A DNA stretch of 64,000 nt. Source: Gammaproteobacteria bacterium (GTDB lineage Bacteria; Pseudomonadota; Gammaproteobacteria; Steroidobacterales; Steroidobacteraceae). Where the stretch lies: the NCBI GenBank assembly GCA_028293765.1, contig JAQGOG010000011.1:1-64000 (forward strand), written 5' to 3'. The notes beneath the pieces were generated by a model, which worked only from the letters and a program-made list of their open reading frames with translations, was not told where the DNA came from and did not search any database. A program made the position numbers and the translations under genes. This document shows, in pieces, positions 17,212 through 26,201 of the stretch. Position 1 is the first letter of the stretch. Each line of letters opens with the position of its first letter.

Positions 17212-17423
17212 GACTCTACTCGCAGGACAACACGGAGCTGATGCTCGTGACCTCTCTGGAACGGGAGGGCAATCAGCTCGTCATGAAGGGCAAGGTGTTC
17301 GGGTCGATGCCGATCACGGCGAAACTGCGTCCCGACGAGGCGCGGGCGGCTTTGAAGCTGCTGCGACCTGGGCTGGTGCTCTTTCTGCTGACTCTGCCTT
17401 TCCGCCGGACGAAGCAGCGATAG
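17208..17423 (+). CDS. Small conserved protein coupled to the flavoprotein gene
   Basis: 71 residues beginning MRLYSQDNTELMLVTSLEREGNQLVMKGKVFGSMPITA, then a helix with LRPDEARAALKLL and a hydrophobic C-terminal stretch PGLVLFLLTLPF ending in basic residues, which could be a tail anchor. I recognise the general pattern from small hypothetical proteins beside similar oxidoreductases but no function is known to me. The GTG start overlaps the flavoprotein stop, which strongly supports real translation. Confidence 0.7.
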   Translation: MRLYSQDNTELMLVTSLEREGNQLVMKGKVFGSMPITAKLRPDEARAALKLLRPGLVLFLLTLPFRRTKQR

Positions 17424-17610
17424 GACCCTGCCTGGCTTGGCCCGTCCGAAACCAAAGCGGACGCCAGCGGTCTTACATCGCGAGCTTGGCGGCTAAACCG
17501 GCCGTCGGCGCTGCCGGTCTGTCGGGAATGACAGACAGGGGCGTCGTCGCGGCGGCGTCTTTGCCGCCTCGTTCACCGAAAAATCACTCGAGATGTCCTA
17601 AAATGTCGAC

Positions 17611-20268
17611 ATGATGTCCCGATACAGTTTCCTGCTGGTGGCTGCGGCTCTCGCTCTGACGGGTGCGGTTGCCGCGTCTGCCGAGCCGGCGCCTTTCGAT
17701 CTGGCCGGTCCCGTACTCGACGTAAGAGTCACCCACGGGACGCAGACCCTGCCGATTTCTCAGGTGCCGAATCTCGGGGCCGGCGATCGGCTGTGGATCA
17801 AGGCCGATTTCCCCGCGACGCAGTCCGCGCACTACCTGATGGTGGTGGCGTTCATGCGAGGCTCGACCAACCCGCCGCCGGCGAACTGGTTCTACCCCTG
17901 CGAAACCTGGAAACCCAAATGCGGGCAGGCCGGCCTGACCGTGTCCGTGCCTGAGGATGCTCAGCAGGTACTGGTATTCCTGGCTCCGGAGACCGGGGGC
18001 GATTTCAAGACGCTGGTCAGCGCCGTGCGTGGACGGCCGGGCGCGTTCGTGCGGGCATCACAGGACCTCAACCAGGCGACCCTCGACCGCTCGCGTCTCG
18101 AGGAGTATCTCCTGGCGATTCATGCGCTCAATGCAGCGGATCCGGCCAAGCTCAAGGAAGCCGCGCCGCTGCTCGCGCGCAGCCTCGCCATCAAGGTGGA
18201 CGAGAAGTGTCTCGACCGGATCCCCGAGCTGCAGGCGCCCTGCCTGATGCAGGGGCAGGCATCGCTCATTCTGAATGACGGCCACAGCACTTCGATCGTC
18301 GAATCACTCACCACCGGCCCTGCCAGCGATCTGGCTATGGAGGCCAGCTTCACGCCGCAGCTCAGCTACGGGTACTACAGCCCGTACATCGCATCGGTGC
18401 TGGATATCGCGCGCATCTTCGAATCCTTCCGTTCCGCGCAGTATCAATACATTCCGGCGTTGGGATCGCGGCAGGGCGACCGGCTGGCCCTGACGATGAA
18501 CACGCCGCCTTCATTTCACAATCCCAAGTCCGTGCTGGTCGTGGCGCTGCCGGCGGTGGAGCAGCAGCAGCTGCCGCCGCTGCATGCGGTGGATCCCAAG
18601 GAAATCTACTGTGCACGGAAGACTTCCCTGGTGTTGCCCGTGGAAGGCGCGCCCCTGGTGTTCTCCACCGGCTATGCGCATGACGTGACATTGAGCCTCG
18701 CCGGGAAAGACGGCAAGTCCATCGACCTGCCTGCCAAGGCCGACGCGGAGCAGGGCGGATTCGTGGTCGACACCTCCGCTCTGGGCACTGCCGTTCTGGG
18801 CGACAGCATTCACGGTTCATTACACGGCTACTGGGGCTTTGAAGAGTACAAGGGCCCCAGCTTTCAACTCGTGAATGCGCACGCGCAGACGTGGGAAGTC
18901 GCCTCCCGGGACGATGGAGCGCTCATCGTCGGCCGCGAGGGGACGTTGCACCTGCAGTCCGCCAGTGTCAGCTGTGTCGACAGCATCATGTTGAAGGACC
19001 CGGCCGGCAAGGAACTGACGGCCGAATGGAAGACGGTGAAACCCAATGAAGTGGAGATCAAACTCCCGCTGCAGGAGGCGAAGCCTGGCGCCCTGACATT
19101 GCTGGTCACGCAGTACGGCGCCGGTCAGGCGCAGCCCGTGCCGGTACACGCGTTCTCCGAGGCGGGTCACCTCGACAGTTTCGCGATTCATGCCGGCGAT
19201 GCGCAGGGTATTTTGAAGGGCAGCCGCCTCGACACGGTGGCCAGCCTCGATTTGAAGGGTGTCGGGTTCGTACCCGGTACGTTGACCACCCGTCAGGGTG
19301 GCGATGAGCTGTCCATGGTGGCACAGGACGCGACGGCCGCCGCTGCCTTGAAGCAGGGGGACATCTTGAATGCCAAAGTCACGCTGCAGGATGGGCGCGT
19401 GCGCGCCCTCAACACATTGGTGGAAGCACCGCGCCCTAGCGTAACGCTGCTCGGCAAGAGCATGCAGCCCTCGTCCTCCAGCAGCAACAGCAACATCCAA
19501 CTGACTGATCAGGACCAGCTCCCGCAGGATGCAAAGCTGACATTCTCCGTACGCACGCAGTCGCCCGCGGTATTTGCATTCGACGAGAAGATTGAAGTGG
19601 CGACCGCCGACGCGGCGTTTTCGGCGAGCCTCACCCTCAGTAACGGAGGGCTCACGCTCGTGGACTCGAAGGTTGCCGTGGCCACTCTCGATCCGGCCCG
19701 GGCTTTCGGCTCATCCGCTTTCGGGCCGCTGCAGTTCCGGGTGATCGCGAGCGGTGTGGCGGGCGACTGGCAGCGGCTGGCCACGCTGGTGCGGCTGCCG
19801 GTGCTGAAGGACCTGAAGTGCCCCGCGACGCTCGATCTGGCCTGCAAGCTGTCCGGCTCCAATCTGTTCCTGGTCGATTCCGTGTCCAACGACCCCAAGT
19901 TCGCTCATCCCGTACAGGTACCGGACGGCTTCCCGGGATATGCGCTGCCCGTGCCGCATCCCATCGACGGCAATCTGTACGTGAAGCTGCGTGACAATCC
20001 GTCGATAGTCAACTCGACCGCATTGGGCGCGCAGCAGCTGCCGCCACCTTCGAACGAGGAAGCCGATCGCGCGCCCGCCAGGCACGATGCGCATGCGGAG
20101 CCTGCCGAACCGGGGCCGAATTCCGGCGGTAAACAGGTCCCGGCGAGCGGCTCAACCAACAGCCCGACCGCGCAGCAAGCGGCTGGTCCACCCGCATCAT
20201 CCGTGGTCGTGGCGCCGGTGCAGGATCGCCCGCCCATGGCGACGCAAGAGCACGCGCCGACCGGCTGA
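17611..20268 (+). CDS. Large exported protein of unknown function
   Basis: 885 residues. A clear signal peptide (YSFLLVAAALALTGAVAASAEP) directs export. Residues to about 160 look like a beta-sandwich ending in GRPGAFVRASQDLNQA, then a helical section with a Cys pair near 200-210. After this the protein is strand-rich with repeated Ig-like stretches (for example TLLVTQYGAG, SFAIHAGDAQG, ASLDLKGVGFVPGTL). A serine run SSSSSNSN interrupts it near 625, and the last 80 residues are Pro/Ala-rich and probably disordered. No enzyme motif was found. It is followed 80 bases later by a PilT-like ATPase gene on the same strand. Two tandem ATGs at the start; the first was used. Confidence 0.75.
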   Translation: MMSRYSFLLVAAALALTGAVAASAEPAPFDLAGPVLDVRVTHGTQTLPISQVPNLGAGDRLWIKADFPATQSAHYLMVVAFMRGSTNPPPANWFYPCETWKPKCGQAGLTVSVPEDAQQVLVFLAPETGGDFKTLVSAVRGRPGAFVRASQDLNQATLDRSRLEEYLLAIHALNAADPAKLKEAAPLLARSLAIKVDEKCLDRIPELQAPCLMQGQASLILNDGHSTSIVESLTTGPASDLAMEASFTPQLSYGYYSPYIASVLDIARIFESFRSAQYQYIPALGSRQGDRLALTMNTPPSFHNPKSVLVVALPAVEQQQLPPLHAVDPKEIYCARKTSLVLPVEGAPLVFSTGYAHDVTLSLAGKDGKSIDLPAKADAEQGGFVVDTSALGTAVLGDSIHGSLHGYWGFEEYKGPSFQLVNAHAQTWEVASRDDGALIVGREGTLHLQSASVSCVDSIMLKDPAGKELTAEWKTVKPNEVEIKLPLQEAKPGALTLLVTQYGAGQAQPVPVHAFSEAGHLDSFAIHAGDAQGILKGSRLDTVASLDLKGVGFVPGTLTTRQGGDELSMVAQDATAAAALKQGDILNAKVTLQDGRVRALNTLVEAPRPSVTLLGKSMQPSSSSSNSNIQLTDQDQLPQDAKLTFSVRTQSPAVFAFDEKIEVATADAAFSASLTLSNGGLTLVDSKVAVATLDPARAFGSSAFGPLQFRVIASGVAGDWQRLATLVRLPVLKDLKCPATLDLACKLSGSNLFLVDSVSNDPKFAHPVQVPDGFPGYALPVPHPIDGNLYVKLRDNPSIVNSTALGAQQLPPPSNEEADRAPARHDAHAEPAEPGPNSGGKQVPASGSTNSPTAQQAAGPPASSVVVAPVQDRPPMATQEHAPTG

Positions 20269-20348
20269 ACCGTGTCGCAGTGGCGAAAGCCGGCTTGGTC
20301 GTAGCCGGAGCCGTTCGAGGTGACCGTGAGCATTCATTAGAGGCACTC

Positions 20349-21521
20349 ATGAGCTTCAGGAACTGGATTCACACAGCGCGTCAACTGGGCGCTAGCGACC
20401 TGCACGTGGAAGCGGGCACTCCCCTGGTCGCCCGGGTCAGGGGAGAGCTCCTGCCGGTTGGAGAAGCGGCATCCGGTCCCTACCTCGCGCAGTTGGGACA
20501 AGAGTTGCTGGGCGCCGCAGCCTGGGCTGCCTTCAAGGCGCGCGGCTCCGCGGATCTTTCGATCGTCGTCGCGGGCACCCGCTGCCGAATCAACTTGTAC
20601 AAGACGATTCGAGGCCTGGCCATTGCAATCCGGCTGCTTGCGCCAGCGGTGGGCGATCTGCGCGCGTGCAATCTGCACCCGGATCTGCGCAAGCTCGTCT
20701 CGGCAACCACCGGCCTCGTCATCGTGTCGGGACCCACGGGCTGCGGCAAATCCACGACGTTGGCGGCGTTGCTCGAAGAGGTGAATGCCTCACGCGCGCT
20801 CAACATCATCACTCTCGAGAGCCCGCTCGAGTACGTCTTTTCCAACCGTCGCTCCTTCATCCGGCAACGGGAGATTCCAACCCACTCGCCGAGCTTCGAG
20901 CAAGCGATTGTCGACGCTTTGCGTGAGAACCCCGACGTGCTCGTCATCAGCGAGATGCGCACGCCTGACGTGATGCGACTCACCCTCAACGCAGCGGAAA
21001 CAGGGCACCTGGTGCTCGCCACCATGCACTCGGCCAATTGTGCGGAAGCCTTGAGCCGCATCTGCATGGCGTTTCCCGCGGAGATACAAAACAACATCCG
21101 CGCGCAACTCGCCGATAGCCTGGTCGGCGTCGTGTGTCAGCGTCTCGACTACCTGGACTCCGTGCAACTGCGCGTCCCGCGGTGCGAAGTGCTTCTGGCC
21201 AGCACCGGCGCCAAAGGAACGATCCGGTCGGGGCAGTTCGGTCAGATCACGAACGTGATCCAGTCCGGGGGCGAGGATGGCATGTGGACGTTCGACCGGT
21301 ATCAGCGCTGGATCGAGCAGCAGAGGGAATGGACGCGGCCTCCGCCGCCAGCGGCTGTGCCCGACGAGCGCGAGATCCCGAAACCCGCTGCCAGGGGCGC
21401 TCCTGCGCCGCAGCCCCAAGCCGAGCCCGCCGACGGCCCGATCGAGATACCCGTCGAGGAAGACATGGACCTGGCCGAGCTCGCCGAGCTTGCCAGGCGC
21501 GTCGAACAGCGGACGCCCTGA
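20349..21521 (+). CDS. PilT/PilU-like type IV pilus retraction ATPase
   Basis: 390 residues. The N-terminal region ARQLGASDLHVEAGTPLVARVRGEL is the PilT-type sensor domain. The core has Walker A GPTGCGKST (Lys134), the Asp-box equivalent TLESPLEYVF, Walker B DVLVISEMR and the His-box AAETGHLVLATMHSANCAEAL. In canonical PilT the corresponding stretch is VGEMRD and GTLHT, so this is a divergent member. A Pro/Ala-rich tail (from about 325) ends in an acidic helix. ATG 20349, after an AGAGG stretch, is preferred over the longer frame from 20280. No pilin or pilus assembly gene is in the window, so its partner is unclear. Confidence 0.85.
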   Translation: MSFRNWIHTARQLGASDLHVEAGTPLVARVRGELLPVGEAASGPYLAQLGQELLGAAAWAAFKARGSADLSIVVAGTRCRINLYKTIRGLAIAIRLLAPAVGDLRACNLHPDLRKLVSATTGLVIVSGPTGCGKSTTLAALLEEVNASRALNIITLESPLEYVFSNRRSFIRQREIPTHSPSFEQAIVDALRENPDVLVISEMRTPDVMRLTLNAAETGHLVLATMHSANCAEALSRICMAFPAEIQNNIRAQLADSLVGVVCQRLDYLDSVQLRVPRCEVLLASTGAKGTIRSGQFGQITNVIQSGGEDGMWTFDRYQRWIEQQREWTRPPPPAAVPDEREIPKPAARGAPAPQPQAEPADGPIEIPVEEDMDLAELAELARRVEQRTP

Positions 21522-21548
21522 AAGTCACCGGTTGCGCGCAGAAACGAC

Positions 21549-21576
21549 AAAGGCCCAGACCGTGGTCTGAGACTTT
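21549..21576. terminator. Bidirectional terminator-like hairpin
   Basis: The stem CAGACC-GT-GGTCTG is flanked by AAAG on one side and CTTT on the other, which also pair. It lies between the convergent PilT-like gene and the thiamine-diphosphate enzyme gene, where a shared intrinsic terminator is expected. The T tracts are short. Confidence 0.55.
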
Positions 21577-21606
21577 GCGGGGGGTCCGTCGTGAGCTGAG
21601 CGAAGT

Positions 21607-23262
21607 TCAGGCGCCCGAGTACGTGTCCTTGAACGTCGAGTAGACTTTGTCCTGCGTCGTGATGAACTCGAGCAGGACCGGCTTGCCTTCCTTGGTTGCG
21701 GCAATTCCCTGCAGCAGGGCGTGAACCACCTGCGCGGGGTCCGTGACTCGCTCGCTGTAGCCGCCCAGGGCCTTGGCCCAGTCGGCGTAGTTTCCGGAGA
21801 TGTCGGTGGAGTGGTACTTCTCCTTCGACACGGCCATCGGCTTGAATTCCATGGCCATCGAGTAGTTGTTGAACAGGATCGACATGATCGGAATCTGGCA
21901 GCGCACGGCCGTTTCGAAATCCATGCCGGTCATGCCGATCGCCGCGTCGCCCCACATGTTGATGCACAACTTGTCGGGATGGGCGAGCTTCGCGCCCAGC
22001 GCGAGACCCAGGCCGTACCCCAGCTGCGTCGACTTGCCCCAGCCGATGTAGCTCTGCGGAGCGGTGGACTGCCAGAACGGCGACAGCTCATCGCGCGGGC
22101 TGCCGGCGTCGTGAGTGATGATCGTGTTCGGGACGTCCGCGACCTGCATGAGGTCCCAGATCACGCGATAGGGCGACAGCGGCTTGGACTCGCTCGTGAG
22201 TCGCGGGGTCCATTCCGCCATCCAGGGATCGTTCTGTGAGCGGATTTGCTTGTGCACGTCCGCAGTAAGGCCGCGGGGCTTCTTGAGCCGCTCCTTGAGA
22301 GCCTGGTGCAACATGTCGAGCGCCAGCTTGGAGTCCCCCACGATCGGAAAATCCGTCGGGATGTTCTTGTTGACGTCCATGGCGTCGAGGGTGTTGTGCA
22401 CGAACACCTTGTCCTTCGTCGGGAAGCGGATACCGAATCCCGTGGCGGTGAAACTCGCGCCGGCGCCGAACACGACGTCGGCATCCTGCACGTGTTGGAA
22501 CACGGCCCTCGGCATGGCAACACCGCCCGAGCCGAGCGCGAGGGGGTGGTTCTCGGGGAACGAGCTCTTGCCTTCGAGGCTGGTCGTAACGGGGGCTTCC
22601 AGGATTTCAGCCACCGCTTTCAGTTCGGACCAGGCCTTGGCGTAATGCACGCCCTGGCCGGCGTAAATCAGCGGTCGCTTGGCCTCTATGAGGGCGGCAG
22701 CGGCCGCGTCGACGTCGGCGTGACTGGGCGCGGACAGCACGCGGCGCGTTTTCTTGTATTCGATGTTGCCCGGGACTTCAACGTTCCACATGTCCCCCGG
22801 TACTTCGATCAGACAAGGGCCGGGGCGGCCGTTGCGCGCCATCGTGAAGGCACGGCGTAGCGCCGGGACGATCATCTCCGGAGTGTTGATCGTCTCCGCC
22901 TGCTTGACGATGTGCTGATAATTGTGGACGGCGTTGAATCCAGGCCTGATGAACGCCTGGCCGCGCGCGGAAGCCCCGGGTATGACAATCAGAGGCACGC
23001 CTTCCGACCAAGCCTGCGCGACGGCGCCGAACGCGTTTTCGACTCCGGGACCTGCCTGACAGGCGAACACGCCGACCTTGTCCCCAGAGGACAAGCGGCT
23101 GATGGCGTCCGCCATGTGGATGCCGACGCGCTCCTGCCGGACGATGATCGGGCGGATGCCGGCGGCGGCGCACGATTCGGTCAAGGGGTTGAGCGGGTAC
23201 GCGAGGAGAAACTCCACGCCTTCGCGCTTGAGAATCTCCGCTGTAGCTTGCGCAACATTCAT
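21607..23262 (-). CDS. Thiamine-diphosphate-dependent enzyme (acetolactate synthase-like)
   Basis: 551 residues with the three-domain POX/ALS/ICL layout. The catalytic glutamate is Glu44 in VRQERVGIHMADAI, the PYR domain continues with ACQAGPGVENAFGAVAQA, and the PP domain carries the metal motif GDAAIGMTGMDFETA ending FNNYSMA. The first residue of the usual GDG is followed by Ala here, seen in several non-ALS members. Family members are decarboxylases, carboligases or synthases; no regulatory subunit is adjacent, so branched-chain amino acid synthesis is not implied. Substrate unknown. It is a single-gene unit facing the PilT-like gene. Confidence 0.85.
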   Translation of the reverse strand: MNVAQATAEILKREGVEFLLAYPLNPLTESCAAAGIRPIIVRQERVGIHMADAISRLSSGDKVGVFACQAGPGVENAFGAVAQAWSEGVPLIVIPGASARGQAFIRPGFNAVHNYQHIVKQAETINTPEMIVPALRRAFTMARNGRPGPCLIEVPGDMWNVEVPGNIEYKKTRRVLSAPSHADVDAAAAALIEAKRPLIYAGQGVHYAKAWSELKAVAEILEAPVTTSLEGKSSFPENHPLALGSGGVAMPRAVFQHVQDADVVFGAGASFTATGFGIRFPTKDKVFVHNTLDAMDVNKNIPTDFPIVGDSKLALDMLHQALKERLKKPRGLTADVHKQIRSQNDPWMAEWTPRLTSESKPLSPYRVIWDLMQVADVPNTIITHDAGSPRDELSPFWQSTAPQSYIGWGKSTQLGYGLGLALGAKLAHPDKLCINMWGDAAIGMTGMDFETAVRCQIPIMSILFNNYSMAMEFKPMAVSKEKYHSTDISGNYADWAKALGGYSERVTDPAQVVHALLQGIAATKEGKPVLLEFITTQDKVYSTFKDTYSGA

Positions 23263-23446
23263 CGGCCGCTCCTCAAAAAATCTGGTGGCAGGTTGGGGGG
23301 CACGGAGTATAGAGGGCCGCTATGAGGAACATGGGCGCGTGCGGTCGGGCGACCGTCAGAAGGACGAGTTGGTGCCGCAGGGAAGTCAGTCGGACGTCGC
23401 GTAGTCCTCGCGGAGCGAGGTAACGGAAGATAGAACTACTGTAGGA

Positions 23447-23460
23447 TCATATTGTTATGA
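23447..23460. promoter_or_regulatory. Short inverted repeat upstream of the thiamine-diphosphate enzyme gene
   Basis: TCATA-TTGT-TATGA is a perfect 5-bp inverted repeat in an AT-rich island, 185 bases upstream of the minus-strand enzyme gene and just past the end of the XdhC gene. A second perfect hairpin, CCTCGC-GGA-GCGAGG, lies at 23406-23420 without a T tract. Either could be regulatory; neither has further support. Confidence 0.25.
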
Positions 23461-23478
23461 GACAAATGTCCTGTGGTT

Positions 23479-24186
23479 TCAAGCACGGCTCGCCAGCAGC
23501 GAGCGACGCAGGACGGCGGTGATCTCGGCCATGATCGAGATTGCGATCTCGGCGGGTGTTTGCGCGCCGATGGCGAGCCCGACAGGACCTCGGATGCGGG
23601 CAATGACGTCGGGCTCGAAGCCCGCCTCGCGCAGGCGCTCGATGCGCTTCGCGTGAGTCCGGCGCGAGCCGAGCGCCCCCACGTAGAAGGCATCTGATCG
23701 CAGTGCCGCTTCCAGCGCCGGATCGTCGATTTTGGGATCATGGGTCAGAGTCAGAATCGCGGTGCGCCGGTCGGGCTTGAGCGCGGGCATTGCCTCGTTG
23801 GGCCAGTCATTGGTCAGCGCGGTGTCCGGGAAGCGGGCGAGCGTGCCGAAAGCCGTGCGCGGATCGATCAGCGTGACGTCGTAGCCGGCAAGCTGCGCGA
23901 GCGGTATGAGCGCCTGTGCTATGTGAACCGCGCCGACCACGATCAACCGCAGCCTGGGATTCCAGACCTCGACGAACACAGGGCCGGTTGCCGTTTCGAT
24001 CGTCCTGCTCTGATCGTCATCCAGCGCTTTTCGCACCTGCGCGAGATCCTGGAGCCCGAGGGCCAGCTCGCCTTCATTGGCGCCCGCCGTCACCAGCGAT
24101 TGCGCGCCCGATGCGAGATCGGTGGCGAGCGCCGCCGCACCTGTGCGCCCGGCTATCAGCAGCCGCTCCAGCAGAGCCCGCTTCAT
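23479..24186 (-). CDS. XdhC-family protein, Rossmann-domain subunit
   Basis: 235 residues. The C-terminal XdhC Rossmann domain is evident: LRLIVVGAVHIAQALIPLAQLAGYDVTLIDPR, then TLTHDPKIDDPALEAALRS, YVGALGSRRTHAKR and the closing IGAQTPAEIAISIMAEI. XdhC proteins sulfurate and insert molybdenum cofactor into xanthine dehydrogenase or CO dehydrogenase-type hydroxylases. The usual GGGHVA is GAVHIA here. The start ATG (24186) overlaps the stop of the small XdhC/CoxI N-domain gene by 4 bases, so the two proteins together replace one fused XdhC. Confidence 0.88.
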   Translation of the reverse strand: MKRALLERLLIAGRTGAAALATDLASGAQSLVTAGANEGELALGLQDLAQVRKALDDDQSRTIETATGPVFVEVWNPRLRLIVVGAVHIAQALIPLAQLAGYDVTLIDPRTAFGTLARFPDTALTNDWPNEAMPALKPDRRTAILTLTHDPKIDDPALEAALRSDAFYVGALGSRRTHAKRIERLREAGFEPDVIARIRGPVGLAIGAQTPAEIAISIMAEITAVLRRSLLASRA

Positions 24187-24503
24187 GACAGCTTCTCCAC
24201 GAAGATCTGCACCCGCCCGCCGCAGGCGAGTCCAACATCCCAGGCCTGTTCGTCGCTGACGCCGAATTCCAGCAGTTGCGGCTTGCCGGTGCGGATGATG
24301 TCGAGCGCGGTTTCGACCACGGCACCCTCGACACAACCTCCGGAGACCGAGCCGATCATGCGGCCCTGATCGTCGACGGCGAGCTTTGAGCCGACCGGCC
24401 GCGGCGAAGAGCCCCAGGTCGTTACGACGGTGGCAAGGGCAACGCCGCGTCCGTCGCGGTGCCATTCGGCCGCGGTGCTCAGGATCTGTTCGGAATTGCT
24501 CAT
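24183..24503 (-). CDS. XdhC/CoxI N-terminal domain protein
   Basis: 106 residues equal to the N-terminal XdhC_CoxI domain alone: GVALATVVTTWGSSPRPVGSKLAV, the conserved SGGCVEGAV with its cysteine, and DVGLACGGRVQIFVE with a second conserved cysteine. These cysteines are implicated in handling the molybdenum cofactor or its sulfur. Translationally coupled to the Rossmann-domain partner. No molybdenum hydroxylase genes are seen in the window, so the client enzyme must be encoded elsewhere. Confidence 0.87.
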   Translation of the reverse strand: MSNSEQILSTAAEWHRDGRGVALATVVTTWGSSPRPVGSKLAVDDQGRMIGSVSGGCVEGAVVETALDIIRTGKPQLLEFGVSDEQAWDVGLACGGRVQIFVEKLS

Positions 24504-24513
24504 GACGCGTGCT

Positions 24514-24541
24514 CTTTGAGGCCGCGGGATGCGCTTATACT
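24514..24541 (+). promoter_or_regulatory. Sigma70-like promoter for the SRPBCC gene
   Basis: CTTTGA, 16 bases, TATACT. The -10 is close to consensus and the -35 is weak. It is followed by a ribosome binding site (GGGGAGG) and the ATG at 24578, 37 bases past the -10. It begins just outside the start of the divergent XdhC gene pair. Confidence 0.5.
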
Positions 24542-24577
24542 AAACCCATCGCGTCGTTCACAAGGGGAGGGGGATTC

Positions 24578-25105
24578 ATGAATAAGAGCATGGCCGTGTC
24601 CGTACTGATCGCTCTCGCGGGTCCGTGGTGCGCGCACGCCGCGCCACCGAAGCCGCTGAACGTGACCGAATCCGTCGAGATCAAGGCGCCTGTCGACAGG
24701 GTGTGGGCGGTTGCCAAGGACTTCGACAGCCTGAACAAATGGCATCCCGGCTTCTCGAAGGACGAGCTGGTGAAAGGCACCGATAACGAGGTGGGTGCTG
24801 TCCGTAAGCTCACCATAAAAGACGGCCCGTCGTTCACGGAGGAGTTGCTCGCTTTCGACAACGCGACGCACACTTACCGTTACAAGATCGTCGAGTCCCC
24901 GCTGCCGCTGCGGGACTATGTCGCCACGTTCAGCGTGAAGCCGGGCAAGGACGGCACTACCAAGGTGACGTGGGTTGGTAAATTCAAGCGGAAGAACCCC
25001 GCGGCTAATCCGCCGGAAGACGAAAGTGACGCCGCGGCAGTCAAGCTCATCACGGGCGTTTTCCAAGGCGGGCTGGCGAATCTCAAGCACCTGTTGGAAG
25101 GCTGA
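24578..25105 (+). CDS. Exported SRPBCC (START/Bet v1-like) protein
   Basis: 175 residues. Signal peptide SVLIALAGPWCAHAAPP, then the SRPBCC start VTESVEIKAPVDRVWAVAKDFDSLNKWHPGF, middle strands GAVRKLTI and TYRYKIVESPLPLRDYVATFSV, and the C-terminal long helix LITGVFQGGLANLKHLLEG. The fold makes a deep hydrophobic ligand pocket; exported members are usually annotated as polyketide cyclase/dehydrase-like lipid or small-molecule binders. A GGGGAGG site precedes the ATG. Monocistronic, convergent with the DUF952 gene. Confidence 0.85.
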   Translation: MNKSMAVSVLIALAGPWCAHAAPPKPLNVTESVEIKAPVDRVWAVAKDFDSLNKWHPGFSKDELVKGTDNEVGAVRKLTIKDGPSFTEELLAFDNATHTYRYKIVESPLPLRDYVATFSVKPGKDGTTKVTWVGKFKRKNPAANPPEDESDAAAVKLITGVFQGGLANLKHLLEG

Positions 25106-25123
25106 TCACAGTCGGCTCGACCG

Positions 25124-25480
25124 TTATTCCAGCTCCGGAAGGATGTGTAATCCGTTCTTGCCGATGGGCAAGTCGCGCACCCAACGTACGGCGGGTACCG
25201 GCAGCTTGCCGTGTAGATGTGGAAATATAGCGCCGCTGCGTGAAGCCTCCCATCGCAGCGCGTCGCCGAGCATCTCGACGTCGGCCGCCAGCACGACTAA
25301 ACCCGACTGACCGGCACGATGCCGCCAGGCGCTTTCGGGCAACTGTGCCGCGGTGGAGAAATGCATGAAACCGTCGGCCAGGTCTTGCGAAGAACCCGCG
25401 TAGGCGCCGCAGGCAAGCGCCGCCTTCCATTCCTCGCGGCGGCACATGTGATAGACCAGTTGAGGCTTGGCAGCTGTCAT
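25124..25480 (-). CDS. DUF952 family protein
   Basis: 118 residues: LVYHMCRREEWKAALACGAYAGSSQDLADGFMHFSTAAQLPESA, a strand VVLAADVEML, then RSGAIFPHLHGKLPVPAVRWV. The FMHFS, FPHLYG-like FPHLHG and initial YH motifs define DUF952, a small fold related to ADP-ribosyl-binding or RES-like proteins whose function is unknown. The ATG overlaps the stop of the glutathione S-transferase gene, so the pair is an operon. Confidence 0.88.
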   Translation of the reverse strand: MTAAKPQLVYHMCRREEWKAALACGAYAGSSQDLADGFMHFSTAAQLPESAWRHRAGQSGLVVLAADVEMLGDALRWEASRSGAIFPHLHGKLPVPAVRWVRDLPIGKNGLHILPELE

Positions 25481-26103
25481 GGTGCCTGGTCGTGCGTCTC
25501 GCCCGACAGCGGAGTGGCCCGCATGGATGGCCTGCGCTCGAACTCGTCAAACCAGGTTGCGAGCCGCGGCCGTTGCTCGCGAAAGGTCGGCAGGTCGCGG
25601 AACTCGAGCCAACTCAAAGCGGTCGCGAGGGCGATGTGACCGACATGGATCGGTGCGGCGACGTCCAACTCTCGATCCAGCCAGTCGTAACTCGCAATGA
25701 GCTTCGCGGTGTAGCCGTCCCGCAGCGGTGAGTACCGCAGCTCCGCCGGCCGACGGACTGTCTCCCAACGAATCGCTATGCCGGCATCGGCGAGTCCCTG
25801 GGCTACCGCCTGTATGCGCAGCGCCTGCCATCGGGCTTCGCTTTCCGGCGGGATCAACTTGCGTCTGCTGTGCAGGCTGTCGAGATACGCGCAGATGACG
25901 TCGGAATCGAAGATGGACGCCATTCCGGGGCGCACGAGAACCGGGACTTTACCGAGCGGATTCTCGGCGAAGACCGTCTCGTTGCGGCTCGTGGGGCTGG
26001 TTTCGTGATGCACCACCTGGATGCGCTCGGCGAGCCCCGCCTCGTGGGCGAACACCAGGACTTTGCGGGCATACGGCGAATGCGTCTGGTAGAGAAGCTT
26101 CAT
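25477..26103 (-). CDS. Glutathione S-transferase family protein
   Basis: 208 residues. The N-terminal thioredoxin-like domain reads MKLLYQTHSPYARKVLVFAHEAGL, with LGKVPVLV and the glutathione gamma-glutamyl contact DSDVICAYLD. The C-terminal helical domain includes LDRELDVAAPIHVGHIALATALSWLEFR. Ser9 of the SPYARK motif is the likely glutathione-activating residue. The physiological substrate is unknown. First gene of a pair with DUF952 (4-base overlap). Confidence 0.88.
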   Translation of the reverse strand: MKLLYQTHSPYARKVLVFAHEAGLAERIQVVHHETSPTSRNETVFAENPLGKVPVLVRPGMASIFDSDVICAYLDSLHSRRKLIPPESEARWQALRIQAVAQGLADAGIAIRWETVRRPAELRYSPLRDGYTAKLIASYDWLDRELDVAAPIHVGHIALATALSWLEFRDLPTFREQRPRLATWFDEFERRPSMRATPLSGETHDQAP

Positions 26104-26201
26104 GTTCGAATGCTACCTGCCCGATCGGGCTCTTTGGCCACGATTGCGGCCGGCCGGCATGTTTATTTTTAGGCGCTTACCGGCAACTTCGTGAGCTGGC
26201 C

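Noticed and set aside
23406-23420. Terminator hairpin CCTCGC-GGA-GCGAGG after the XdhC gene
   Set aside because: The stem is perfect but there is no T tract on either strand, so it was not listed as a terminator.
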